From Bdellovibrionales bacterium (GTDB taxonomy: Bacteria; Bdellovibrionota; Bdellovibrionia; Bdellovibrionales; UBA1609): a stretch of 35,522 nt of DNA. Of this stretch, positions 1 through 6,952 are shown piece after piece. Made by a program: the position numbers and the translations under genes. Below the pieces are notes generated by a model. The model worked only from the letters and a program-made list of their open reading frames with translations, was not told the origin of the DNA and did not search any database. Position 1 is the stretch's first letter. Every line of letters starts with the position of its first letter. The stretch is taken from the NCBI GenBank assembly GCA_020628165.1, contig JAHDFM010000009.1:1-35522 (forward strand), read 5' to 3'.

Positions 1-54
1 GTGCCGCTTAACCTTTTACAAAAAACTCTTGCGCGAGGGGTCGGGTCCATATAC

Positions 55-69
55 GGAGCGAAGGGCTCC
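55..69. other. small hairpin GGAGC/GCTCC, origin unknown
   Basis: The arms GGAGC (55-59) and GCTCC (65-69) flank a five-base loop. It lies in about 80 bases at the window edge that show no convincing reading frame. It could be the tail of an RNA or of a gene outside the window. No T-tract follows, so it is not a clear terminator. Confidence 0.25.
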
Positions 70-96
70 AATTCATGATTTATTAGTTTGCTTTTA

Positions 97-142
97 GATC
101 CTTTGCTTCAATCTGGATGACAGTGCCTAGCTCAGAATAACG
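97..142 (-). repeat. modular short repeat, copy A
   Basis: Read on the minus strand this stretch contains, in order, CGTTATTCTGAGC (142-130), a TGTCATCCAGA block and GAAGCAAAGGATC (109-97). The same blocks recur at 4414-4465 on the plus strand in a different order. Both copies are intergenic. CTGAGC-n-GAAGC-AAGGATC-type sequences are often dispersed in bacterial genomes, but whether this one is mobile or a processing site cannot be told from two copies. Confidence 0.5.
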
Positions 143-175
143 GTGCATTGCTATGGATGTAGTGATGAAATACGC

Positions 176-209
176 AAAAAAAAAGCTCCCAAATTTGGAA
201 GCTTTTTTT
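176..209 (-). terminator. intrinsic terminator of rpsD
   Basis: On the minus strand the hairpin GCTTCC-AAATTT-GGGAGC (202-185, with one G-U pair) is followed by a run of nine T (184-176), about 38 bases after the rpsD stop. The plus strand also ends in seven T (203-209), so it may work in both directions. The single non-Watson-Crick pair is G-U only on the minus strand, in keeping with rpsD being the intended gene. Confidence 0.85.
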
Positions 210-239
210 AAGTTTATAAATTTTTTGTAGAATAAAATA

Positions 240-857
240 TTAAACTTTGCGGGCCGCGTAGTACTCAGTGAATAGACCAGCATCAAAGCTAAAAGGTATG
301 GCCTCAACGCCAGGAACTGCTTGGAGAGTTCCGCCGAGCTCTTCTTTAGTTAAAAACTCAGGAACATCCAATCTAGGAGAAGCCTGAGCTTGTAAAACGA
401 TTTGATTTTCTTTGGCCTTTTCAGAAACCTTAATAGTAGATCCAGCAGGAACAACGTAAGAAGAAATATCCATTTTTTTGTCGTTAACCATGATGTGTCC
501 GTGAGAAACAAGTTGTCTAGCTGCACGAATGCTTGAAGCAAGACCCAAGCGAAAAACGATGTTGTCTAAGCGGGTTTCTAAACGGCCAACTAGCTTACTC
601 ACCCAGTTAGAACCAGCTCCTCTTTTAGAGTCACGAATGAAACGTCTGAGTTGCTCTTCTTTTAAACCGTAATGGAATCTTAGCTTTTGCTTTTCTTCGA
701 GACGTAAAGCGAAGTCAGAATACTTCTTTCTTTTGTTACCATTTTCTCCAGGAGGGTAAGGACGTCTTTCAAGAGCGCCAGCCTTACCGAGGCCAGGGAG
801 TTCAGTACCAAGTCTGCGTTGAATTTTAAAGCGTGCCACTTTTCCGGGTCTTTTCAT
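240..857 (-). CDS. rpsD: 30S ribosomal protein S4 (uS4), zinc-free form
   Basis: This 205-residue protein matches uS4, the 16S rRNA-binding protein that starts assembly of the 30S body. The N-terminal third carries the S4 core, and residues around 95-150 carry the S4 RNA-binding fold, with the RLDN, RAARQLVSHGHIMVN and ISSYVV blocks. There is no N-terminal cysteine cluster, so it is the zinc-independent (C-) type. The ATG at 857 has an AAGGAA ribosome binding site six bases upstream. The gene stands alone, not beside rpsK, rpsM or rpoA as in the usual alpha operon. It may therefore be a detached or second copy, which cannot be decided without the rest of the genome. Identity is secure. Confidence 0.97.
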   Translation of the reverse strand: MKRPGKVARFKIQRRLGTELPGLGKAGALERRPYPPGENGNKRKKYSDFALRLEEKQKLRFHYGLKEEQLRRFIRDSKRGAGSNWVSKLVGRLETRLDNIVFRLGLASSIRAARQLVSHGHIMVNDKKMDISSYVVPAGSTIKVSEKAKENQIVLQAQASPRLDVPEFLTKEELGGTLQAVPGVEAIPFSFDAGLFTEYYAARKV

Positions 858-1010
858 GCTAATTCCTTATAATCAGTCGTTTTTTAAGTAAAAGTTTGTA
901 TATCTACTTTTTTTTCACTATGCAACGTAAAAATAGCAAGACCTCAAAAAAAGATGAGCTCTTTGAATTGCTTATTTTAAAGTGTTTTCAGAGTCTTGTG
1001 GGATAAATAA

Positions 1011-1083
1011 GAGGTGGGCAAAGCCAATTTCAACAAGAAATAGAGATTTGAATTTTGGTCATTTTTGCAAATATTGCCCACTC
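1011..1083. other. imperfect inverted repeat between rpsD and the TetR gene
   Basis: TGGGCAA (1015-1021) pairs with TTGCCCA (1074-1080), and GAG (1011-1013) with CTC (1081-1083) across a one-base bulge. Further in, CCAA and TTCAA (1024-1033) pair with TTGAA and TTGG (1048-1058). The element lies downstream of the TetR gene and about 150 bases upstream of the rpsD start, all on the minus strand. It could end the regulator transcript, although no T-run follows. It could also belong to a long rpsD leader, since uS4 represses its own mRNA in several bacteria. Confidence 0.4.
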
Positions 1084-1117
1084 TAAAGGTTGATAAAATG
1101 GCTCATAAGCCAAGCAT

Positions 1118-1720
1118 TTATGTCAAACTGTGTAAAAACTGGCGCAAGAAAAGCTCTTTTTGCTTTTGATCGAGAAGGCTTTTGTGAAAGATTTTATGTT
1201 TTATAAAGTCCAAACGAAGTTGAGAAAACAAGAGGCCAATGCAAAAACTAGCAAGTGTGAACTCGTCTTTATCAGAGGCGATGATGTCTTTGTTCTTAGC
1301 ACTTTTAAAATATGTCATCAGTGTTTCAAAAGTGTCGCTAAAGATGGATGAAAAAATATCACCGGCCGGGGAACTAGCAAGATCAAACTCTTTGATGAGA
1401 AGCATTCCAGAGTACTTGTTCTCAGTAAATACAGTAATAAGCTGTCCGGCCAAATGACTGAGTTTGTGGTGATAATCCTCTTTGTCACTGGCAGGAGAAA
1501 GAACTTCACTTATAAAATTAAGTTGATTGTCGCCAATGTGTTTTAAGCAAGCTCGGTACAGGCCTTCTTTGCTCGAGTAGTGGTAACTGATCATGCTGGA
1601 GTTCACGCCAGCTGTGCTTGCGATGTCGCGAATGGTTGTGCCGTTGAGCCCTTTTTTAGCAAAGAGTTCAAGGCCTGCATTGAGCAGTTTCATTTTTTTA
1701 GTCAACTTAAGGTCTGTCAT
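1118..1720 (-). CDS. TetR-family transcriptional regulator
   Basis: This 200-residue protein has a classic TetR N-terminus: helices at residues 8-60 with a helix-turn-helix reading TTIRDIASTAGVNSSMISYHY, followed by SSKEGLYRACL. The C-terminal ligand domain is not recognisable by eye. It is divergent from the fadE-like gene, with 211 bases between the two preferred starts, and the space holds a perfect palindrome (1789-1814). TetR proteins commonly repress themselves and the divergent gene, and several (the FadR/PsrA types) sense acyl-CoA. A role as the fatty-acid-responsive repressor of the neighbouring dehydrogenase is therefore likely, but it is inferred from position only. Confidence 0.9.
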   Translation of the reverse strand: MTDLKLTKKMKLLNAGLELFAKKGLNGTTIRDIASTAGVNSSMISYHYSSKEGLYRACLKHIGDNQLNFISEVLSPASDKEDYHHKLSHLAGQLITVFTENKYSGMLLIKEFDLASSPAGDIFSSIFSDTFETLMTYFKSAKNKDIIASDKDEFTLASFCIGLLFSQLRLDFIKHKIFHKSLLDQKQKELFLRQFLHSLT

Positions 1721-1788
1721 ATCTTAATTTGAAACATAATATTTAATAGTTTGTTGTTTATTTTCAATATATTAAAATGAACTCAAAA

Positions 1789-1814
1789 AAAAATCAATCA
1801 TTTGATTGATTTTT
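1789..1814. promoter_or_regulatory. perfect palindrome, likely TetR operator
   Basis: AAAAATCAATCA (1789-1800) and TGATTGATTTTT (1803-1814) are exact reverse complements separated by TT. The site lies between the divergent TetR gene (start 1720) and the fadE-like gene. Length and symmetry suit a TetR-family dimer site covering both promoters. The A/T ends could also mimic a terminator hairpin, but no gene ends here. Confidence 0.65.
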
Positions 1815-1931
1815 CCGATAAATGTTTTGTAAGATCATACTTAGAAGTAAAAACAAGATTCATTGAGCTTACTTTCAAAGATACATGCTTTTCAAAGTCA
1901 GTTCAACAAAACAACAGGAGAGAGGCCGTCC

Positions 1932-4349
1932 GTGGAATTTTTAAATCAGTACTATGGGATGTTGGAAGCTTATTGTGGACAAGCTAGTTTTGCAGTCGTT
2001 TTACTAGCACTAACACTGGGTTATTTTGGAGCACCACTTTTCTTGTGGGCCCTACTTATAGTTGGCTACTTGTTTATCACTGGTTACCCTTTATGGTTAG
2101 TTGGGGCTGCTCTCGGAGCTTTTGTTTTATTTTTGATACCGCCACTGAGACAAATCATTTCATCCGTCATTATGAAAATCATGAAAGGTGTTTTACCTAA
2201 CATCTCCGACACTGAGAGAACGGCTCTCGAAGCCGGTGTTGTTTGGTGTGAGGGTGAGCTTTTCAGTGGTAACCCTGACATCAACAAACTGATGGATCAG
2301 CCCTATCCAAAGCTCAGTGCCGACGAACAGGCCTTTATGGATGGTCCGGTTGAAGAAGTTTGTAAATTAATGGACGATTGGAAAATTTGGAAAACACGAA
2401 AAATTTCTGAAGAAGTGTTTGAATTATTAAAAAAAGGTAAGTTCTTTGGAATGATCGTGCCCAAAGAGTACGGTGGTCTTGGTTTTTCAGCTCTAGCTAA
2501 CAGTGCGGTGATTGGAAAGCTTTCATCGCGCAGTGTGTGTGCGAGTATTACTGTGATGGTGCCTAACTCTCTAGGTCCGGCTGAGTTGTTAATTCACTAC
2601 GGAACGCAAGCACAGAAGGATCGTTACCTCAGTAAACTTGCCAATGGGCAAGAGATCCCATGTTTTGGTTTGACCGAACCAGGAGCTGGAAGTGACGCTG
2701 GGTCTTTAACATCATCGGCAACTTTGTTTAAAGGTGATGATGGCAAAATATATATGAAACTCAATTGGCAAAAAAGATGGATCACCCTCGCTGCAATTTC
2801 GACAGTGATTGGTTTGGCATTTCGTCTTTATGACCCTGAGAACTTGCTCGGTAAAGGGGAAGACTTAGGGATTACTTGTGCTTTGATTCCATCAAGTAAC
2901 GAAGGGGTTGTTATTGGCCGCAGGCACGACCCTTTAGGAGTTCCTTTTTACAACTGTCCGACCGAAGGTAAAGACGTTGTTGTTAACGCCGAAGACGCTA
3001 TCATCGGTGGCCTAGACGGTGCTGGCAAGGGCTGGTCGATGTTGATGGACTGCCTTGGTGCCGGTCGAGGAATTTCACTTCCTGCTCAGTGCACAGGTGG
3101 TGCTAAGTTCGCAGCAAGAGTTGTTTCCAATCATGCTGTTTTAAGAAAGCAATTTGGTATTTCTATTGGTAAATTTGAAGGTGTTGAAGAGCCAATGGCT
3201 CGTATAGCTGGTTCTGCATACTACTTAGAAGCCATGCGCATGTACACGCTATCGGCGTTAGACCAAGGTATCAGCCCGCCAGTTGTTACGGCCATAGCTA
3301 AGTACAACGCAACCGAAGACTTCAGAAAGATTGTGAATGACTCTATGGACATCATGGGTGGTGCTGGTATCAGCATGGGGCCTAAAAACCTCATTGCGAT
3401 CCCTTACATTGCATGTCCTATTGGTATCACAGTGGAAGGTGCAAACATCTTAACTAGAACACTTATGATCTTTGGGCAGGGAGCGCTTCGCGCTCACCCT
3501 TATGCCTTTAAAGAGGTGGATGCTGTTGAAAAAGGTGATTTGAAAGCCTTTGATAAAGCCTTCTGGGGACACATTGGTCACATCGTTAGAAACTTATGTC
3601 GCTCGATAGTATTGAGTACAACCCATGGCTTACTAGCTGGCCGAGGAGGTTTCAGTGGCAAAGCGGGTAGGTATGTTCAAAAGCTTAAGTGGGCGTCTGC
3701 AAGCTTTGCGATCATGTCAGATTTAGCTATGGGTATCCTCGGTGGAAAATTAAAGTTTAAAGAAAAACTGACGGGGAGGTACGCCGATATTTTATCACAG
3801 ATGTACATAGCTACCGCTGTGTTAAGAAAGTTTAAAGCTGACGGTGAAAGAGAAGAAGATCTTCCGTACTTAGAATACTCAATGGATCTGTGTTTTTCTA
3901 AAATACAAAAAGCCTTTGATGGAATCTTTGATAACTTCATCCCGCCGTTTAAACTCATTAAGGTGTGGTCGAATTATAATTCACTAGCAACAGAGCCATC
4001 TGATGCCATCACTCATAAGTTGTCTAAGTTGATCCAAACAGACAGTGAGCAAAGAGATCGCATCACTGCAGGTATTTTTTATCCAACCAATGAGTCAGAT
4101 CAACTATGGCGCCAAGAAAAGGCCTTTAAATTGGTGTCTGAAGCCAGTGCTATTGAAAAGAAAATTAAAAAGGCCGTTGGTAATAAAACCCTGCCTAAAA
4201 AACGCGTGAAAGATCTAGTTGATTTGGCTGTCGAAAAAGGCGTGATAACTGCCAGCGAAAAAGAAACCATCGCAGAGTCTATCAAGTGGCGTTGGGATAC
4301 AATCCAAGTCGACGACTTCAGCGCAGAAGAGTTCGTCTCTAGAAGTTAA
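1932..4349 (+). CDS. fadE: membrane-associated acyl-CoA dehydrogenase FadE
   Basis: FadE-type dehydrogenase, catalysing the first FAD-dependent oxidation of fatty acyl-CoA in beta-oxidation. It matches the E. coli protein (814 residues) over its length. Two or three membrane segments lie in the first 100 residues, followed by the block IPCFGLTEPGAGSDAG and then ITVEGANILTRTLMIFGQGA, whose Glu is the usual catalytic base. The C-terminus ends in a QVDDFSAEEF block like that of E. coli. The frame is open from a TTG at 1863, but that codon has no ribosome binding site. The GTG at 1932 is preceded by AGGAG and AGAGG, with AGAGG six bases away, and is preferred (805 residues). A TetR gene and a palindrome lie upstream. 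No other beta-oxidation gene is adjacent. Confidence 0.95.
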   Translation: MEFLNQYYGMLEAYCGQASFAVVLLALTLGYFGAPLFLWALLIVGYLFITGYPLWLVGAALGAFVLFLIPPLRQIISSVIMKIMKGVLPNISDTERTALEAGVVWCEGELFSGNPDINKLMDQPYPKLSADEQAFMDGPVEEVCKLMDDWKIWKTRKISEEVFELLKKGKFFGMIVPKEYGGLGFSALANSAVIGKLSSRSVCASITVMVPNSLGPAELLIHYGTQAQKDRYLSKLANGQEIPCFGLTEPGAGSDAGSLTSSATLFKGDDGKIYMKLNWQKRWITLAAISTVIGLAFRLYDPENLLGKGEDLGITCALIPSSNEGVVIGRRHDPLGVPFYNCPTEGKDVVVNAEDAIIGGLDGAGKGWSMLMDCLGAGRGISLPAQCTGGAKFAARVVSNHAVLRKQFGISIGKFEGVEEPMARIAGSAYYLEAMRMYTLSALDQGISPPVVTAIAKYNATEDFRKIVNDSMDIMGGAGISMGPKNLIAIPYIACPIGITVEGANILTRTLMIFGQGALRAHPYAFKEVDAVEKGDLKAFDKAFWGHIGHIVRNLCRSIVLSTTHGLLAGRGGFSGKAGRYVQKLKWASASFAIMSDLAMGILGGKLKFKEKLTGRYADILSQMYIATAVLRKFKADGEREEDLPYLEYSMDLCFSKIQKAFDGIFDNFIPPFKLIKVWSNYNSLATEPSDAITHKLSKLIQTDSEQRDRITAGIFYPTNESDQLWRQEKAFKLVSEASAIEKKIKKAVGNKTLPKKRVKDLVDLAVEKGVITASEKETIAESIKWRWDTIQVDDFSAEEFVSRS

Positions 4350-4370
4350 AAATAAGTCTTAATATAAAAG

Positions 4371-4397
4371 TCAGCTGTCACTGCAAGTGACAGTTGA
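4371..4397 (+). terminator. strong hairpin after fadE
   Basis: TCAGCTGTCACT (4371-4382) pairs with AGTGACAGTTGA (4386-4397) over 12 base pairs, with one G-U and a three-base loop. It begins 22 bases after the fadE stop. The usual T-run is missing, so it may act as an mRNA end stabiliser rather than a true intrinsic terminator. Confidence 0.5.
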
Positions 4398-4413
4398 TAA
4401 TTGAGCTAAGCAA

Positions 4414-4465
4414 TGTCATCTAGAGCTCAGCAACGTTATTCTGAGCAAAGCGAAGGATCTTTCAC
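4414..4465 (+). repeat. modular short repeat, copy B
   Basis: This copy contains TGTCATCTAGA (4414-4424), CGTTATTCTGAGC (4434-4446) and AAGCGAAGGATCT (from 4448). These are the blocks found at 97-142 on the other strand, with the first two exchanged. It lies in the space between the convergent fadE and sodX genes. Confidence 0.5.
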
Positions 4466-4537
4466 ATAGTTAAACTTTTCCAAAAGTGATTAATCTATCT
4501 AGCCGAATAATAAAAGCTAGCATGAACAAATATTATT

Positions 4538-4816
4538 TTAAAATATAATTTTGTTGGTAATATTTTTGAAAGCAACAGGCCCTATTTTTTCTGTGGACGT
4601 GCTAAGTTCATTCTCACCAGAGACGGTAACGGTTTTATCTTTAGAGTTGATACTTTTGATTTGTTTTATGCAAACACCAAATTCTGGGTGATTAAAAACA
4701 ACAATGTCATTGGGTTTTAATTTTTGTTTGCGAAAGCATTTGTAGCCGAAGACAATTTGGCCATGCTTGAGTCTAGGTGACATGCTGTCACCTAGAACTT
4801 TGAAAAACTTAAACAC
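4538..4816 (-). CDS. sodX: nickel superoxide dismutase maturation protease SodX
   Basis: This small (92-residue) S24/S26-type serine peptidase is predicted to trim the leader of the nickel SOD encoded just upstream so that the mature protein starts at His. The Ser of GDSMSP (residues 9-14) is the likely nucleophile. Lys51, in a CIKQI block corresponding to the VKRI of signal peptidases, is the likely general base. There is no N-terminal membrane anchor, unlike ordinary signal peptidase I. The GTG start (4816-4814) follows the TAA of sodN without a gap, so translation is almost certainly coupled. Context makes SodX far more likely than a LexA-like or type I signal peptidase role. Confidence 0.85.
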   Translation of the reverse strand: MFKFFKVLGDSMSPRLKHGQIVFGYKCFRKQKLKPNDIVVFNHPEFGVCIKQIKSINSKDKTVTVSGENELSTSTEKIGPVAFKNITNKIIF

Positions 4817-5332
4817 TTATAGTTTTGGAAATACGATGTCTAAGTTGGGTTTGCAGTGATATTTCACTTTGCTAGATTCAATGCCTTTGGCTTGCCAAAA
4901 AGCAGTGGCAAAATCGTTCACTTTCTCTACTAATACGCGAGAAGCTTCTTTATCAACACTTTGTTTGCACTTTGAAGCCGTTGACATAATTTCGTGAGAT
5001 AAGGCGTGTAGGTTTGGGTTGTTTTCAAAGTGTTGGGCTTTGAAAAAATCACCCCAGATAATGCGAATTTCAGCTTTAACCAGCTCAGCTGATCTTTCTT
5101 TCTCTTCAACCATACGGCTAACAGTGTTGTTGTAAGCAAGGCCTCTTTCGCCGCCGTGTGAGCTGACTTCGTGATCTTCTTTTTCGATAAGAGTGTCCGT
5201 CATACGAGCCACAGTCATGGCAGCAATCTGTGCTGGGATCGGGTCGTAAATGCCACAAGGAACATCACAGTGGGCTTTCGCACCCTCGGGTTGAATGATT
5301 TTTTCAAAAGCAGCTTTGATAGATTTTTTCAT
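4817..5332 (-). CDS. sodN: nickel-containing superoxide dismutase
   Basis: This 171-residue protein carries the nickel-hook motif HCDVPCGIYDP at residues 21-31. After removal of the first 20 residues, the new N-terminal His together with Cys2 and Cys6 would ligate nickel and disproportionate superoxide to oxygen and peroxide. The 20-residue leader is not hydrophobic, so it is a propeptide and not a secretion signal, which implies a cytoplasmic enzyme. The rest is helical, as expected for the four-helix-bundle hexamer, though longer than the Streptomyces enzyme. The ATG has an AGGGAG ribosome binding site. sodX follows directly. No nickel-responsive operator was recognised upstream. Confidence 0.95.
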   Translation of the reverse strand: MKKSIKAAFEKIIQPEGAKAHCDVPCGIYDPIPAQIAAMTVARMTDTLIEKEDHEVSSHGGERGLAYNNTVSRMVEEKERSAELVKAEIRIIWGDFFKAQHFENNPNLHALSHEIMSTASKCKQSVDKEASRVLVEKVNDFATAFWQAKGIESSKVKYHCKPNLDIVFPKL

Positions 5333-5427
5333 AAATTCTCCCTGATAATATCTAAGGGAAATAATACATGAGTCCCCAGGGCTGTCAATTCGCTCTGAGG
5401 ATGTCGCTGCTTATTATTTAGAAAGAG

Positions 5428-6951
5428 TTAGGCTAGGATCTCATCGATGATTGTTTTCACTTCACCAACTTGCGGGTTACTAATGCCCATAGACTTCATC
5501 GCTGTTGTCATCAATGAAAGTGGGTGACGCTTTTTGCCGTCAATGTGTTGACCCGTTTTTATGCCTAGTTTTTTACCACCAGCATTAAAAGCAACCATAT
5601 TGTGAGTGGAGTGAGGCGACACACTACTTCCGTCACGCTCAAAGTCTTCACCATGACCAGCTTCAATCAAGTAAAGTAAATTGCTATGGTCAAGTAAACT
5701 ATCAGAGCCAATTTTAACTGCCTTGAATTGTTTGATCAGGTCAGCATAAATAGAGGCCTGCCATGCATGCCACTCCTTAAAAGCTTTTATATTTCCATTT
5801 TCTCCTAGCTTTGTAGAGTGTGTATTGCCATGAGCGTCTCGTCTTTCTTGTCCATATTCATAATTTTTATTTGTGACCCATTTGTCGAAATGTTCAATAA
5901 ATAGCCCAGAACGAGAATGGGAAAGTCCGTATGTAAAAACATGTGAGACCCCGCATGCAGCCGCCATAGTTATAATCTTATTAAGAATTGGAGCGCGTTC
6001 TTGCTCATTGCCATAATTAGTCTTACCACTGGTGTAATTGATATTTGGTTTGTTTGGAATTTGGCAAATAGCATTTTCAACCACAGTTTGATTGTTCACT
6101 TCGTTTTGCAGTTGCTTAATTTTTTCAAAATGTGTTTCTACAGTTTGACGATCGGCCGAAGAGATTGTCCGTTTGATGCTATTGTAATCTTCTAACATCA
6201 AATCAATGACAGACTTTTGCTCTAAAATTTTACTTTGTGCCTGCGATTGGGTTGCGTTGGGGTTGAGTCCATTAAATAAATTATTAAAGGCATTGGTTAA
6301 ATTGCGCTCAGGAAGTTCGTCCCTAGAGTTTTTCCATGAAATGGCTGGTCCATGACCAGACCCATGTTTTACTTTTTCTACATGAAAGGACAATAGCTTA
6401 CCTTTTTTACCCATAGCCTCATGGACTAAATGATCTGAAGTGGTTGTGTTCTGTGGTCGACGGTAGCCAGTGAATTTATCATTACTCACTCGGCCTGTGT
6501 ATTTGCCGTTCCCAGATAAGATTCCATGTAGGGCGACGGTGTGGTGAGAGGCAAAGTTAAGTGCGACATTGGCAAAAGCGCCTTCGGTACCATCAGCTCG
6601 TCCAATCCAGAGGTTGGTAAAGATATTCACATCGTTGCGAACGTCTTTCAACGGTCTTAGAGGAATGAGTGCATCTATGTTGTAATTGCTGCCAAAGCGA
6701 TCAGGGAAATAAAAGTTCCATTCATTTTGTTGGTAACCATTTTTATTGGAATTTAAAACTGCAGTTTTTCGCCAGCCCGCACCACTCGACAAACCATTCA
6801 GTGCATACAAATACACTGGTTGAAAGGGGAGACCGTTGGCCCAGGCCGTACCATTATTGTTAAGAAAACATTCAAGAAATGGGAGGGGAAGAACAAGCTT
6901 CCCAGCTCCTCTCAAAAAACGTCGACGACTGAACTCTTTTAGTTTGCTCAT
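5428..6951 (-). CDS. Tat-exported DUF1552 protein
   Basis: This 507-residue protein starts with a twin-arginine signal (SRRRFLRGAG, residues 8-17, then a hydrophobic stretch ending near AWA), so it is exported folded, probably with a cofactor. The body matches DUF1552, typically found beside DUF1592 proteins in Planctomycetes and Myxobacteria: FTNLWIGRADGTEGAF, a HHTVALHGIL block, and a C-terminal half with HSTHNMVAFNAGG and a PLSLMTTAMKSMG ending. No function is established for the family. Its start codon lies one base from the stop of the DUF1592 lipoprotein gene, so the two are co-translated. It contains many His, Asp and Glu residues that could bind metal, which is speculation. Confidence 0.85.
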   Translation of the reverse strand: MSKLKEFSRRRFLRGAGKLVLPLPFLECFLNNNGTAWANGLPFQPVYLYALNGLSSGAGWRKTAVLNSNKNGYQQNEWNFYFPDRFGSNYNIDALIPLRPLKDVRNDVNIFTNLWIGRADGTEGAFANVALNFASHHTVALHGILSGNGKYTGRVSNDKFTGYRRPQNTTTSDHLVHEAMGKKGKLLSFHVEKVKHGSGHGPAISWKNSRDELPERNLTNAFNNLFNGLNPNATQSQAQSKILEQKSVIDLMLEDYNSIKRTISSADRQTVETHFEKIKQLQNEVNNQTVVENAICQIPNKPNINYTSGKTNYGNEQERAPILNKIITMAAACGVSHVFTYGLSHSRSGLFIEHFDKWVTNKNYEYGQERRDAHGNTHSTKLGENGNIKAFKEWHAWQASIYADLIKQFKAVKIGSDSLLDHSNLLYLIEAGHGEDFERDGSSVSPHSTHNMVAFNAGGKKLGIKTGQHIDGKKRHPLSLMTTAMKSMGISNPQVGEVKTIIDEILA

Positions 6952-6952
6952 A

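Noticed and set aside
1-82. Possible tRNA or RNA 3' end at the window edge
   Set aside because: No T-loop sequence (GGTTCRA-type), no CCA end and no cloverleaf arms could be drawn.
4538-4816. LexA-like or type I signal peptidase identity for the 92-residue peptidase
   Set aside because: No DNA-binding domain and no membrane anchor; the direct join to sodN makes SodX the better reading.
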